NCBI GenBank assembly: GCA_900550095.1
Contig: URRG01000030.1
Span: 1 to 12,195 of the forward strand
Source: an uncultured Oscillospiraceae bacterium
Lineage (GTDB): Bacteria; Bacillota; Clostridia; Oscillospirales; Acutalibacteraceae
Reading direction: 5' to 3'
DNA length: 12,195 nucleotides
Position 1 is the first letter of the stretch; each line of letters begins with the position of its first letter. The notes under the pieces are model-generated. The model searched no databases. It saw nothing but the letters and a program-made list of their open reading frames with translations, and was not told where the DNA came from. Positions 1 to 5,698 of this stretch are shown here, one piece after another. Position numbers and translations under genes: made by a program.

Positions 1-456
1 CTCGTTGCCGTCCCAATCCACATTCAGAGGGTCGTCGATGGAGATTTCATTGCGCAGCTGGGTATTTTTGCGCAGAAACATCAGAATTTCATTCTCAATG
101 CAGCGGGAAGCGTATGTGGCAAGCTTGATATTCTTTTCGGGCCGGAAGGTGTTGACAGCCTTGATAAGGCCGATGGTTCCGATAGAGATCAGATCTTCCA
201 TTCCGGCGTTGCTGGATTCAAATTTTTTAGCTATGTAGACTACCAGCCGGAGATTATGCGTGATAAGAGGCTCCCTCGCCTCCTCCTTCCCCGAAAGGAT
301 CTGCCGCATGATTTCTGCTTCTTCCTCCGGAGACAGAGGCGGAGGAAGGGTTTCCGGCCCGTTGATGTAATGCACCTCCGGCATTAACCGAAGGCGCAGC
401 AGCGCTGCCGTAAGCAGTCTGCCGAAAAAATCCCCTATCTGTTTTCCCAAATTCAT
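1..456 (-). CDS. sigE: RNA polymerase sporulation sigma factor SigE (5' part, runs off left edge)
   Basis: Mother-cell sigma factor of early sporulation, made as an inactive membrane-bound precursor. The 152 visible residues start at the ATG complementary to 454-456, behind an AAAGGAAG ribosome binding site. Residues 1-30 form a hydrophobic pro-sequence ending EVHY, followed by ING and LPPPLS; B. subtilis pro-SigE is cut by SpoIIGA at the equivalent EVYY/IGG region. Regions 2.1-2.4 follow, with NLRLVVYIAKKFE, MEDLISIGTIGLIKAVNTF and LATYASRCIENEILMFLRKN, nearly identical to Bacillus SigE as I recall it. The frame stays open to base 1, so the C-terminal part (regions 3-4) lies outside the window. 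It is the second gene of the spoIIG operon, 50 bases after spoIIGA. The pro-sequence and the neighbour make SigE far more likely than SigF, SigG or SigK. Confidence 0.95.
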   Translation of the reverse strand, partial: MNLGKQIGDFFGRLLTAALLRLRLMPEVHYINGPETLPPPLSPEEEAEIMRQILSGKEEAREPLITHNLRLVVYIAKKFESSNAGMEDLISIGTIGLIKAVNTFRPEKNIKLATYASRCIENEILMFLRKNTQLRNEISIDDPLNVDWDGNE

Positions 457-506
457 GTGCTATGTCTTCCTTTCTGCCGTGAGGCCATATTACATTCATT
501 CCTGAG

Positions 507-1313
507 CTACAGGATCAGATCCGGATTGATAAGTGCTGAGAAGGTTCCTGCGGAGAGAGGCGTTTCGCTTATGGCGATATACACGTTTTTACATTCCATC
601 TCTTTTTTGTCTAACCGAATGACGACCTTCTCCGGGCGAAAGGCCTTCAGCAGCCCCTCTGTATGTACAGCCCGAAACGGGATATACCGGCAGGCATCCT
701 CTTCCGGCAGGCTTTGGAGCTTTTCTTTTTCCATCACGATGACAGGGTATCCCGAGAAGGGTTCTTCCAGCCGGTTGCCCGTATCCACGCAGGCAACGCA
801 GGATGCTTCCCGTCCTTTATAAAAAACCGTCACCCGGCATTCTGTCTGTTTGACTTGGTTTTTACCGGTAATTCGCTGCAGAAGGCGAATCATCAGATAC
901 GAAAGAACCGTCAGACATAAAAAGAGCATGGGCGATACGGAAAAATACACCACAGAATTTCGGACCGTCAGGCTTTCAGGGGCGATAAAGTACCATATAG
1001 CCAGCATAAAGCCTGCAAAAGCAAAATTCATCAGATAAAAAACAGCCACGGCCTTAAAAAAGGGCGCCCAGCCGCGAAAGGGCCAGGCGATCCGGATAAT
1101 AAGTCCGGAGACGAACAATTTCAGAAGAAGCGAAAGAGCATCCGGCAGCTCTGGGAGAAGAATTGTCAGCGAATACAGGGAACCTGCCAGGGAGGCCAGG
1201 AGGAGCCTCCTTCTCTTCCCCTCCCACAGAAGGAATTTGGAGACTGCCAGCAGCAGAAAATAGTTGATAAACAGGTTCAGGCCCAAAAGGACATCCACGT
1301 ATATCGTTCGCAT
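507..1313 (-). CDS. spoIIGA: Sporulation sigma-E factor processing peptidase SpoIIGA
   Basis: Membrane-embedded aspartic protease that removes the pro-sequence of SigE after a signal from the forespore (SpoIIR in the known pathway). The protein has 268 residues, somewhat shorter than the roughly 309 of B. subtilis. Residues 1-150 hold about five hydrophobic segments (near 5-25, 36-55, 60-76, 85-110 and 120-143). The C-terminal half is the soluble protease domain, with the aspartyl-protease motif DTGN at 177-180 (D177 is the likely catalytic residue) and the family-typical IPFRAVHTEGLLKAFRPE around 211-228. I chose the ATG at 1311-1313 because it has a GGGAGGGAG ribosome binding site and lies about 20 bases after a TATAAT box. 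An in-frame start 20 codons upstream (1373) would lie inside the promoter. It is transcribed with sigE, its substrate. Confidence 0.93.
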   Translation of the reverse strand: MRTIYVDVLLGLNLFINYFLLLAVSKFLLWEGKRRRLLLASLAGSLYSLTILLPELPDALSLLLKLFVSGLIIRIAWPFRGWAPFFKAVAVFYLMNFAFAGFMLAIWYFIAPESLTVRNSVVYFSVSPMLFLCLTVLSYLMIRLLQRITGKNQVKQTECRVTVFYKGREASCVACVDTGNRLEEPFSGYPVIVMEKEKLQSLPEEDACRYIPFRAVHTEGLLKAFRPEKVVIRLDKKEMECKNVYIAISETPLSAGTFSALINPDLIL

Positions 1314-1340
1314 CGTTCTCCCTCCCTGCGGATATACTTC

Positions 1341-1373
1341 ATTATAGGCCTGTTTCCATGCTGTTTCTGTCAA
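1341..1373 (-). promoter_or_regulatory. spoIIG promoter with extended 21-bp spacer, probably Spo0A-activated
   Basis: On the minus strand a perfect TTGACA (1368-1373) is followed after 21 bases by a perfect TATAAT (1341-1346), about 28 bases before the spoIIGA start. No alternative -35 is seen at 17 bp. Known biology: the B. subtilis spoIIG promoter also has consensus SigA hexamers spaced too far apart (22 bp) and needs phosphorylated Spo0A bound over the -35. The heptamer TGTCAAA (plus strand 1368-1374) differs by one base from the 0A box TGTCGAA. Spo0A control is inference from this architecture. Confidence 0.7.
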
Positions 1374-1411
1374 AAAAAGGACGGTTCCGGAGGAATCTCC
1401 TCCGGAACCGT
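1372..1411 (-). terminator. Rho-independent terminator after the coat-protein genes
   Basis: A perfect 14-bp inverted repeat (arms 1381-1394 and 1398-1411, ACGGTTCCGGAGGA and its complement) encloses a 3-base loop. On the minus strand it is followed by a run of seven T (1378-1372). It ends transcription of the coat pair just upstream of spoIIGA, and its T-tract overlaps the -35 of the spoIIG promoter. Confidence 0.92.
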
Positions 1412-1431
1412 CTGCCGTTTAGCGTCTTTTG

Positions 1432-1701
1432 TCACTGAGGCTTAGCGTTCTCGAATTTCTGCTTTGCCTGCTGGATTTTCTGCTGTTCCGCCTGCTGCAC
1501 AGGGTACCAGCCCCGCTTGCTCATCTCGTTGAATACGTCTGCCTGGATCTGATGCTCTTCTGTGAGGATATCCACAAAGCTGTCACGGATAGAGGGCGTG
1601 GAGCATTCGTTGGCAAAGGTATTGTAGGTGCCTGTGATGCTTTTCTGAGACGTGAGAACGTCGTCGAGAATTTCTCTTTCCTGCATGGGAGCCTGTGCCA
1701 T
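1432..1701 (-). CDS. CotF-family spore coat protein
   Basis: Small structural protein of the spore coat, 89 residues, matching the CotF/YhcQ family. The conserved core is visible: ILDDVLTSQKSITGTYN near residues 11-27, then TFANECSTPSIRDSF and ILTEEHQIQADVFNEMSKRGWY. This pattern of two long helices resembles ferritin-like four-helix proteins. A Q- and K-rich tail (QQAEQQKIQQAKQKF) ends the chain. The start taken is the ATG at 1699-1701, because GGTG and AAGGA lie upstream of it. A GTG three codons earlier (1710) is possible but sits only three bases from the AAGGA. The gene follows the other small coat-like gene by 14 bases and precedes a strong terminator. Expression in the mother cell is expected from the family but not demonstrated here. 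Confidence 0.88.
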   Translation of the reverse strand: MAQAPMQEREILDDVLTSQKSITGTYNTFANECSTPSIRDSFVDILTEEHQIQADVFNEMSKRGWYPVQQAEQQKIQQAKQKFENAKPQ

Positions 1702-1715
1702 GGTATTCACCGTCC

Positions 1716-1898
1716 TTAGTTCAAAAATGTCAGCAATTTTTCATAATGCGTCTGATGCTTGGAAGCAATGGCTTCGCATTTCTGCTTCAGTTCCTGATCT
1801 GTGCACATCTGAGCGTAAGCTTTGAACTTTGTAACAAGCAGTTTTTCGCCGCCCAGAAGATCCTCCAGAGCGCTCAGCTCCTTTTCTGTAATCGCCAT
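1716..1898 (-). CDS. Small spore-coat-associated (CotF-like helical) protein
   Basis: Small helical protein of 60 residues, beginning MAITEKELSALEDLLGGEKLL and continuing KFKAYAQMCTDQELKQKCEAIASKHQTHYEKLL. The heptad-like spacing, the C-x(11)-C pair and the KHQTHYEKLL end resemble one helical hairpin of the CotF/DUF2383-like ferritin fold. Such short genes commonly sit directly before a CotF gene in clostridia. The start is the ATG at 1896-1898, which has an AAAGAGGTGA ribosome binding site. The frame is open for 15 more codons upstream (to 1943) without a usable binding site. It is transcribed with the CotF-family gene and probably forms a pair with it. The exact function is unknown. Confidence 0.75.
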   Translation of the reverse strand: MAITEKELSALEDLLGGEKLLVTKFKAYAQMCTDQELKQKCEAIASKHQTHYEKLLTFLN

Positions 1899-1956
1899 GG
1901 ATTTTGTCACCTCTTTCTTATTGGATAGATCTAGTATCTGCATGGCTTCTGTCTCT

Positions 1957-1984
1957 TATACTATCGTTTCTTGGCCGTCTATGT
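1957..1984 (-). promoter_or_regulatory. Possible SigK-type promoter for the coat genes
   Basis: On the minus strand GATAGTATA (1957-1965) matches the SigK -10 pattern CATAnnnTA except for its first base. An AC (1983-1984) stands 17 bases upstream, as in SigK -35 elements. It lies about 60 bases before the first coat gene and overlaps the mazF stop codon. The pattern is short and degenerate, so this is a weak call supported mainly by the coat-gene context. Confidence 0.25.
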
Positions 1985-2350
1985 AGCCTGACGGGAGGGA
2001 GCGTCTCCTCCCAGACCAAAGCTAATAGAGAGAGCTTCGTCTACTTTATTCATGCTTCCGGTATCAAGCCGCCCCATCCGCTCCTTTAGCCGATGCTTAT
2101 CGATGGTGCGGACCTGTTCAAGCAAAACAATAGAATCCCGGGAAAGGCCTGTTGTAGCGGAATCCAGCAAAATATGCGTAGGGAGGTTCGCCTTCGATTT
2201 TTGACTGGTGATAGCGGCAGCGATCACCGTAGGACTGAAACGGTTCCCCACATCGTTCTGAACGATCAGAACGGGCCGGATGCCCCCCTGCTCAGAGCCG
2301 ACTACCGGGCTTAAATCAGCATAATAAATATCTCCTCTTCGGATGTTCAC
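1979..2350 (-). CDS. ndoA: MazF/EndoA-type mRNA interferase toxin
   Basis: Sequence-specific endoribonuclease of the MazF/PemK family (EndoA in Bacillus), which cuts mRNA and is normally neutralised by a small antitoxin. The 123 residues begin VNIRRGDIYYADLSPVVGSE and continue GGIRPVLIVQND and VIAAAITSQ. With the GTG start at 2348-2350, the catalytic Arg and Thr fall at R25 and T48, the same numbers as in B. subtilis EndoA. This supports the start, as does a GGAG ten bases upstream. A TTG at 2366-2368 would add six residues. The C-terminal tail after SFGLGGD is a few residues longer than usual. No antitoxin gene precedes it: the 200 bases upstream hold only a promoter and the terminator of the previous operon. 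The nearest upstream genes match the Bacillus acpS-ydcC-alr-ndoAI-ndoA order minus alr and ndoAI. Confidence 0.92.
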   Translation of the reverse strand: MNIRRGDIYYADLSPVVGSEQGGIRPVLIVQNDVGNRFSPTVIAAAITSQKSKANLPTHILLDSATTGLSRDSIVLLEQVRTIDKHRLKERMGRLDTGSMNKVDEALSISFGLGGDAPSRQAT

Positions 2351-2443
2351 CTTTTTCACACTCCGCAATCGTATGATTTGTCGTCCGGACCTGTTTGTAT
2401 TTTTGGCAGGGAATGGATGATTTATACAGATCCTATTTTCATA

Positions 2444-2472
2444 ATATTAGGGTTTTCTTTTTTTGACAGCAA
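2444..2472 (-). promoter_or_regulatory. Candidate SigA promoter for mazF
   Basis: On the minus strand TTGCTG (2467-2472) and TAATAT (2444-2449) stand 17 bases apart, downstream of the terminator at 2491-2526 and about 95 bases before the mazF start. It would let mazF be transcribed separately from the acpS operon. The -35 is a partial match only. Confidence 0.45.
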
Positions 2473-2490
2473 TCGCTATTTCAGATCAAC

Positions 2491-2526
2491 AAAAAAGCAG
2501 ACCTTTCTTTTTAAGAAAGATCTGCT
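2491..2526 (-). terminator. Rho-independent terminator of the acpS-nnr-lipoprotein operon
   Basis: A 14-bp inverted repeat (arms 2496-2509 and 2513-2526) with a 3-base loop pairs fully on the minus strand, with one G-U pair, and is followed by six T (2496-2491, the first of them also closing the stem). On the plus strand the same position is a C-A mismatch, so the minus orientation is favoured. It lies 25 bases after the lipoprotein stop. Confidence 0.88.
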
Positions 2527-2550
2527 TATACTGCTTTTTGAATGCTATAT

Positions 2551-3030
2551 TCAGGAATGTTCAAATACAGCCCGAAAGCCTGCTCCGTCACAGCGGATCT
2601 CCAACAGGCTGCCTGTTTTTCCATCTGCCTTTACAATGAATTCCCCTCGCCCACAGGAGCCTCTGAGGGTTTCGCCGTCCAAAGATTCCATCTCTCCTTC
2701 ATAGATTTGCGAGAGGAATTCCTTCAGCTCCAGGGCATACGAGCTTTCCGGCAGAGTACAAGAGCCCTTTTCAGACGCAAGACCAGCGCAGGTTTCATAA
2801 AACTGCCCGCCGCTCCAATAATAGGAAATCGCGTCGCCTTCGCAGGAAAATCCGTTCTCTGCCGTATGAGAGACCGTCGCCTGCCATTCGCCCGAGGAAG
2901 ACACGATTGTTGCCCGGCATCGGAACTCCGGAGAGAGCTGTTCCTGACTGAGATACGAGGGCTGTGCTCCGTTGCACCCGGTCAGCAGCAGGAAAACCGC
3001 CGCACAAGATAAACAAAATAGCTTTCGCAT
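2551..3030 (-). CDS. Small secreted lipoprotein of unknown function (positional counterpart of YdcC/GerS)
   Basis: The 159-residue protein has a clear lipoprotein signal: MRKLFCLSC, a hydrophobic stretch and the lipobox LLTGC, with the lipidated cysteine at C19. The mature part has repeated short strands (FRCRATIVSSSGEWQATVSH, GDAISYYWSGGQF, GEFIVKADGKTGSLLEIRCDG), as in small beta-rich extracytoplasmic domains, and five further cysteines. A GGAGGAGGG ribosome binding site precedes the ATG at 3028-3030. In B. subtilis the gene after acpS is the lipoprotein ydcC, and in clostridia related germination lipoproteins (GerS) sit next to alr. This protein holds the same place but is shorter. Homology to YdcC/GerS is inferred from position and from the general LolA-like strand pattern, not from a motif. 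It is the last gene of the operon, 27 bases after nnr. Confidence 0.75.
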   Translation of the reverse strand: MRKLFCLSCAAVFLLLTGCNGAQPSYLSQEQLSPEFRCRATIVSSSGEWQATVSHTAENGFSCEGDAISYYWSGGQFYETCAGLASEKGSCTLPESSYALELKEFLSQIYEGEMESLDGETLRGSCGRGEFIVKADGKTGSLLEIRCDGAGFRAVFEHS

Positions 3031-3057
3031 AGCCCTCCTCCTTTTTTGTTTTTCGGA

Positions 3058-4590
3058 TTACGGCATCTCCACGGAAAGGAATATTTCCGGAAGATGTTCG
3101 ATCAAATCTCCGGGCAGCATGGCGGTCTGCGAGAGCTCCCTTGCGCAGAGATCTCCTGCCAGACCATGTAAGAATACCGCTGCAGATGCTGCCCGTTCCG
3201 GCGGAAGGCCCTGGGCGGCGAAAGAGGCCGCCATCCCGGCCAGTACATCGCCGGAACCTCCTTTGGCCATGCCGGGATTCCCGGTCGCGTTCAGGAAGAG
3301 CGTTCCATCCGGGGATGCCGTAATCGTTCCGGAACCCTTTAAAACCACAGTAACATTATGAGAAAGGGCAAAATCTCGGGCGAAATCCAATCGGTTTTCC
3401 TGAATTTCAGAAACGGACCTTCCCGCCAGCCTCGCCATTTCGCCTGGATGAGGCGTAAGAACAGCAGGCGCCTTTGCCTCCCGCAGTATATGTATATTCC
3501 GGGAAAGGAGGTTTATTCCATCCGCGTCCACAAAGACGGGAACCCCGGCTTCTGAGAGGCAGAACTTCACCAGCTCCTCCGCAAAAGGGGAAACGCCCAG
3601 GCCGCAGCCGATCAGCACAGCCGACGCCTGAGAGAGCTTTTCCAGAAGGCGCTCCCTGTCGTTTTCTGTTAAACGCTCCTTTCCTTCCAGTGGCAGGCAG
3701 ACCGCTTCCGGCGCCCCCGCCGAAACTATGGGATAGATGCTTTCCGGCAGAGCCGCGCAGACCAGCCCCGCACCGCAGCGAAGGGCCGCGCGGACGCTCA
3801 GAAGCGCGGCTCCTGCCATGCCGTAGCTTCCGCAGATGCAGAGAAGACAGCCGTAGTTTCCCTTATGGCTGTCAGGCTTCCGAGGATGCAGGAGGAAGCG
3901 TATATATTCCGTATCGGGCACCTGAAGGCAGTTTTCCTGCGCGTCTATGAGCGCAGAACTGATGCCTATAGGGGAAACCGTTACTGCGCCGCAGTATCCT
4001 TTCGCAGGAGGAAGCAAATGGGCCGGTTTCATAGTGGAAAAGGCGACGGTATGTTCTGCCTGTATGCAGGGACCGTAAACGGAACCCGTATCGCATACGG
4101 CGCCGCTGGGAATATCCAGAGCGATCACAGGTGCATATGATTCACATGTCCATTTGAAAAGGACGTCCAAGGAATCTTTCACCCGCCCATGGAAGCCGAT
4201 TCCGTATATTGCGTCCACAATCAGATCGGCAGAATATAAAAGCGCAGAAACCGTTTCCGCCTCGGAATCATAGCGCACGATACGAAGGAACACGCCGGAA
4301 AGCCTTTCGTACATTTCCGCAGCAGGCTCCGCTTTTGGGGTTCCCTCCACAAGGACGACAGCCACCCGGGCCTCCTGCTGAGCCAGCCGCCGTGCCATCA
4401 CAAAGCCGTCTCCCCCATTATTTCCCTTTCCGCACAGAACGACGATTTTTTTCCCTTTGATCGAGTATTTTTTCATCAGGAAACGGACGGCCGCAGCGCC
4501 GGCGTTTTCCATCAGTTCCATATACGAGATGCCGGAGGCGGCGGCCCTTTCCTCTAATTCCCTGGATTGGGCGGCGCTGAATACCTTCAT
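3058..4590 (-). CDS. nnr: Bifunctional NAD(P)HX epimerase / ADP-dependent NAD(P)HX dehydratase
   Basis: Repairs hydrated NADH and NADPH: the N-terminal domain interconverts the R and S epimers and the C-terminal kinase-fold domain dehydrates S-NAD(P)HX using ADP. The 510 residues are the normal length for the fused enzyme. Residues 1-225 are the YjeF-N domain, with YMELMENAGAAAV near 23-35, GKGNNGGDGFVMARRL at 54-69, VDAIYGIGFHG around 125-135 and ALDIPSG at 157-163. Residues 235-510 are the carbohydrate-kinase domain, with HKGNYG at 242-247, G.SYGMAGAALL at 254-264, DADGINLL at 355-362, TPHPGEMARL at 379-388, and GNPGMAKGGSGDVLAG at 437-452, in which D448 is the likely catalytic base. The ATG (4588-4590) overlaps the acpS stop by four bases (ATGA), indicating translational coupling. 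No key residue appears to be missing. Confidence 0.96.
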   Translation of the reverse strand: MKVFSAAQSRELEERAAASGISYMELMENAGAAAVRFLMKKYSIKGKKIVVLCGKGNNGGDGFVMARRLAQQEARVAVVLVEGTPKAEPAAEMYERLSGVFLRIVRYDSEAETVSALLYSADLIVDAIYGIGFHGRVKDSLDVLFKWTCESYAPVIALDIPSGAVCDTGSVYGPCIQAEHTVAFSTMKPAHLLPPAKGYCGAVTVSPIGISSALIDAQENCLQVPDTEYIRFLLHPRKPDSHKGNYGCLLCICGSYGMAGAALLSVRAALRCGAGLVCAALPESIYPIVSAGAPEAVCLPLEGKERLTENDRERLLEKLSQASAVLIGCGLGVSPFAEELVKFCLSEAGVPVFVDADGINLLSRNIHILREAKAPAVLTPHPGEMARLAGRSVSEIQENRLDFARDFALSHNVTVVLKGSGTITASPDGTLFLNATGNPGMAKGGSGDVLAGMAASFAAQGLPPERAASAAVFLHGLAGDLCARELSQTAMLPGDLIEHLPEIFLSVEMP

Positions 4591-4964
4591 GACGGTGCAT
4601 CCTCCTTTTCTGCTATAACGATCACAGTGGCTAATTCGCGCGTATGGGTCACGCTCACGGAAAAACGCAGCTTTCGTTCCTGCGCCATCGCGAGGGCTCT
4701 GCCGGAAAGCTGCAGAAAGGGCGCCCCCAATTCATCCCGGAGAAGCTCCACCTCCCTGAGCCGGAACCCGCGGACCCCTGTTCCCAAAGCCTTGGAAAAA
4801 GCCTCCTTTGCGCAAAAGGAAGCCGCCGCGCTTTGCGCCGGAAAACCGCGTACTGCAAGAAGAGAGTATTCGGCTTCCCCGAATACTCTCTGACAAAAAC
4901 GCGGATTTTCCATGGCTCTTCTCACCCGGCTGATCTCGATAGAATCGATTCCGACAAAGAGCAT
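4587..4964 (-). CDS. acpS: Holo-[acyl-carrier-protein] synthase
   Basis: Transfers 4'-phosphopantetheine from coenzyme A to a serine of acyl carrier protein, activating it for fatty-acid synthesis in the cytoplasm. The 125 residues are normal for the AcpS group. Visible motifs are GIDSIEISRV at 5-14 with the metal-binding D7, RVFGEAEYSLL near 26-36, FCAKEAFSKALGTG at 50-63 with E54 as the second metal ligand, and SVTHTRELATVIVIAE at 104-119. The start is the ATG at 4962-4964, with GGAGGAAAA upstream. The frame is open for 59 codons further upstream, but that extension overlaps the preceding gene and reads as out-of-frame sequence. It follows the small membrane protein gene by 16 bases and overlaps nnr by four. 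Confidence 0.96.
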   Translation of the reverse strand: MLFVGIDSIEISRVRRAMENPRFCQRVFGEAEYSLLAVRGFPAQSAAASFCAKEAFSKALGTGVRGFRLREVELLRDELGAPFLQLSGRALAMAQERKLRFSVSVTHTRELATVIVIAEKEDAPS

Positions 4965-4980
4965 GATATTTTCCTCCGTC

Positions 4981-5526
4981 TTATGTTCCGCTTGTTCCGC
5001 TGTTGATCTTCTGATTCGGCCTTCCGAACACCTCAAAGGCCAGCTGGCGCGGCAGGAAAGGCCGCATGGCCTCCAATACGCGGTCATTGGGATCGAATAC
5101 CAGGAGAACATGGCCAAATTTCTTGGTTCGGGCGGATACATACCAGCCTTCGGCTCCGTCAGCGCGGATTCCTACGAAAAGTTTTTTGTCGTATGATTTC
5201 GCGGCATGATCCTGGGCCTTGTATTTTCCCATAGCGTCCACATCTTTGCAGTCCAAAGAAACGACGCGTTTGCGGCTGCGGCGGTTGATGATCTTATCCA
5301 CCGTCAAGTCGCCGTTGGTAACGCTGTATTCAAATTCCAAGTTTCTGGAGCTTACCACCCAGTAGATGCCGAAACACACGCCGGCAAACACAAAGAAAAG
5401 AAAGCTGGGAATGTAGAGAAAGCTCACGATCATCAGAATCAGCCCGGCCAGCGTAATGCCGAAGGTGATCAGAAGGTCGATGGGAGACATTTTTCTGTGA
5501 ATGATCTGTTCAACAAAAATATCCAT
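4981..5526 (-). CDS. Conserved clostridial two-helix membrane protein, DUF6106-like
   Basis: Protein of 181 residues with two adjacent hydrophobic segments (about 17-38 and 40-58) separated by a proline turn, and a cytoplasmic domain after them. That domain opens with EFEYSVTNGDLTVDKIINRRSRKRVVSLDCKDVDAMGKY and continues to WYVSARTKKFGHVLLVFDPNDRVLEAMRPFLPR. The strand pattern resembles small bacterial PH-like domains. The opening MDIFVEQIIHRK and the RKRVVSLDC segment match my memory of the clostridial DUF6106 family, but I cannot confirm the number. The start at 5524-5526 has GGAGG ten bases upstream. An in-frame start at 5589 would include the promoter. It is the first gene of the acpS-nnr-lipoprotein operon. 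Its function is unknown; the C-terminal GTSGT tail ends 16 bases before acpS. Confidence 0.82.
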   Translation of the reverse strand: MDIFVEQIIHRKMSPIDLLITFGITLAGLILMIVSFLYIPSFLFFVFAGVCFGIYWVVSSRNLEFEYSVTNGDLTVDKIINRRSRKRVVSLDCKDVDAMGKYKAQDHAAKSYDKKLFVGIRADGAEGWYVSARTKKFGHVLLVFDPNDRVLEAMRPFLPRQLAFEVFGRPNQKINSGTSGT

Positions 5527-5560
5527 GTATGCAATTCCTCCGATAATTTGATACCAAAAC

Positions 5561-5589
5561 ATTGTATCATAGGATTCCGAGAAAAACAA
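5561..5589 (-). promoter_or_regulatory. SigA promoter of the membrane protein-acpS-nnr-lipoprotein operon
   Basis: On the minus strand TTGTTT (5584-5589) and TACAAT (5561-5566) are separated by 17 bases, and the -10 lies about 35 bases before the start codon. The -10 is preceded by TATGA, giving an A+T-rich extended region. The position and spacing fit a housekeeping promoter. Confidence 0.65.
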
Positions 5590-5698
5590 TTCCGAAACTG
5601 TAAAAATTATATAAATCCGCAGAAAGAAGGCGTTTTCTGTTTATTGGACGCACAGGCTCTTCCGCTAGGGGTTGCAATCAGGGCGCTTCACTGCAGGT

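Noticed and set aside
5..499. Open frames 5-238 (+) and 254-499 (-) at the left edge
   Set aside because: Both are out-of-frame readings of sigE, whose correct frame (1-456, minus) matches the family throughout.
1419..1440. A second 0A box (TGACAAA, minus strand) upstream of the spoIIG promoter
   Set aside because: One mismatch to a seven-base degenerate motif at the end of a coding sequence is expected by chance, and the distance from the -35 is not informative by itself.
4965..5141. N-terminal extension of acpS by 59 codons
   Set aside because: It reads out of frame through the preceding membrane protein gene. AcpS homology begins exactly at MLFVGIDSIE, behind a strong ribosome binding site.
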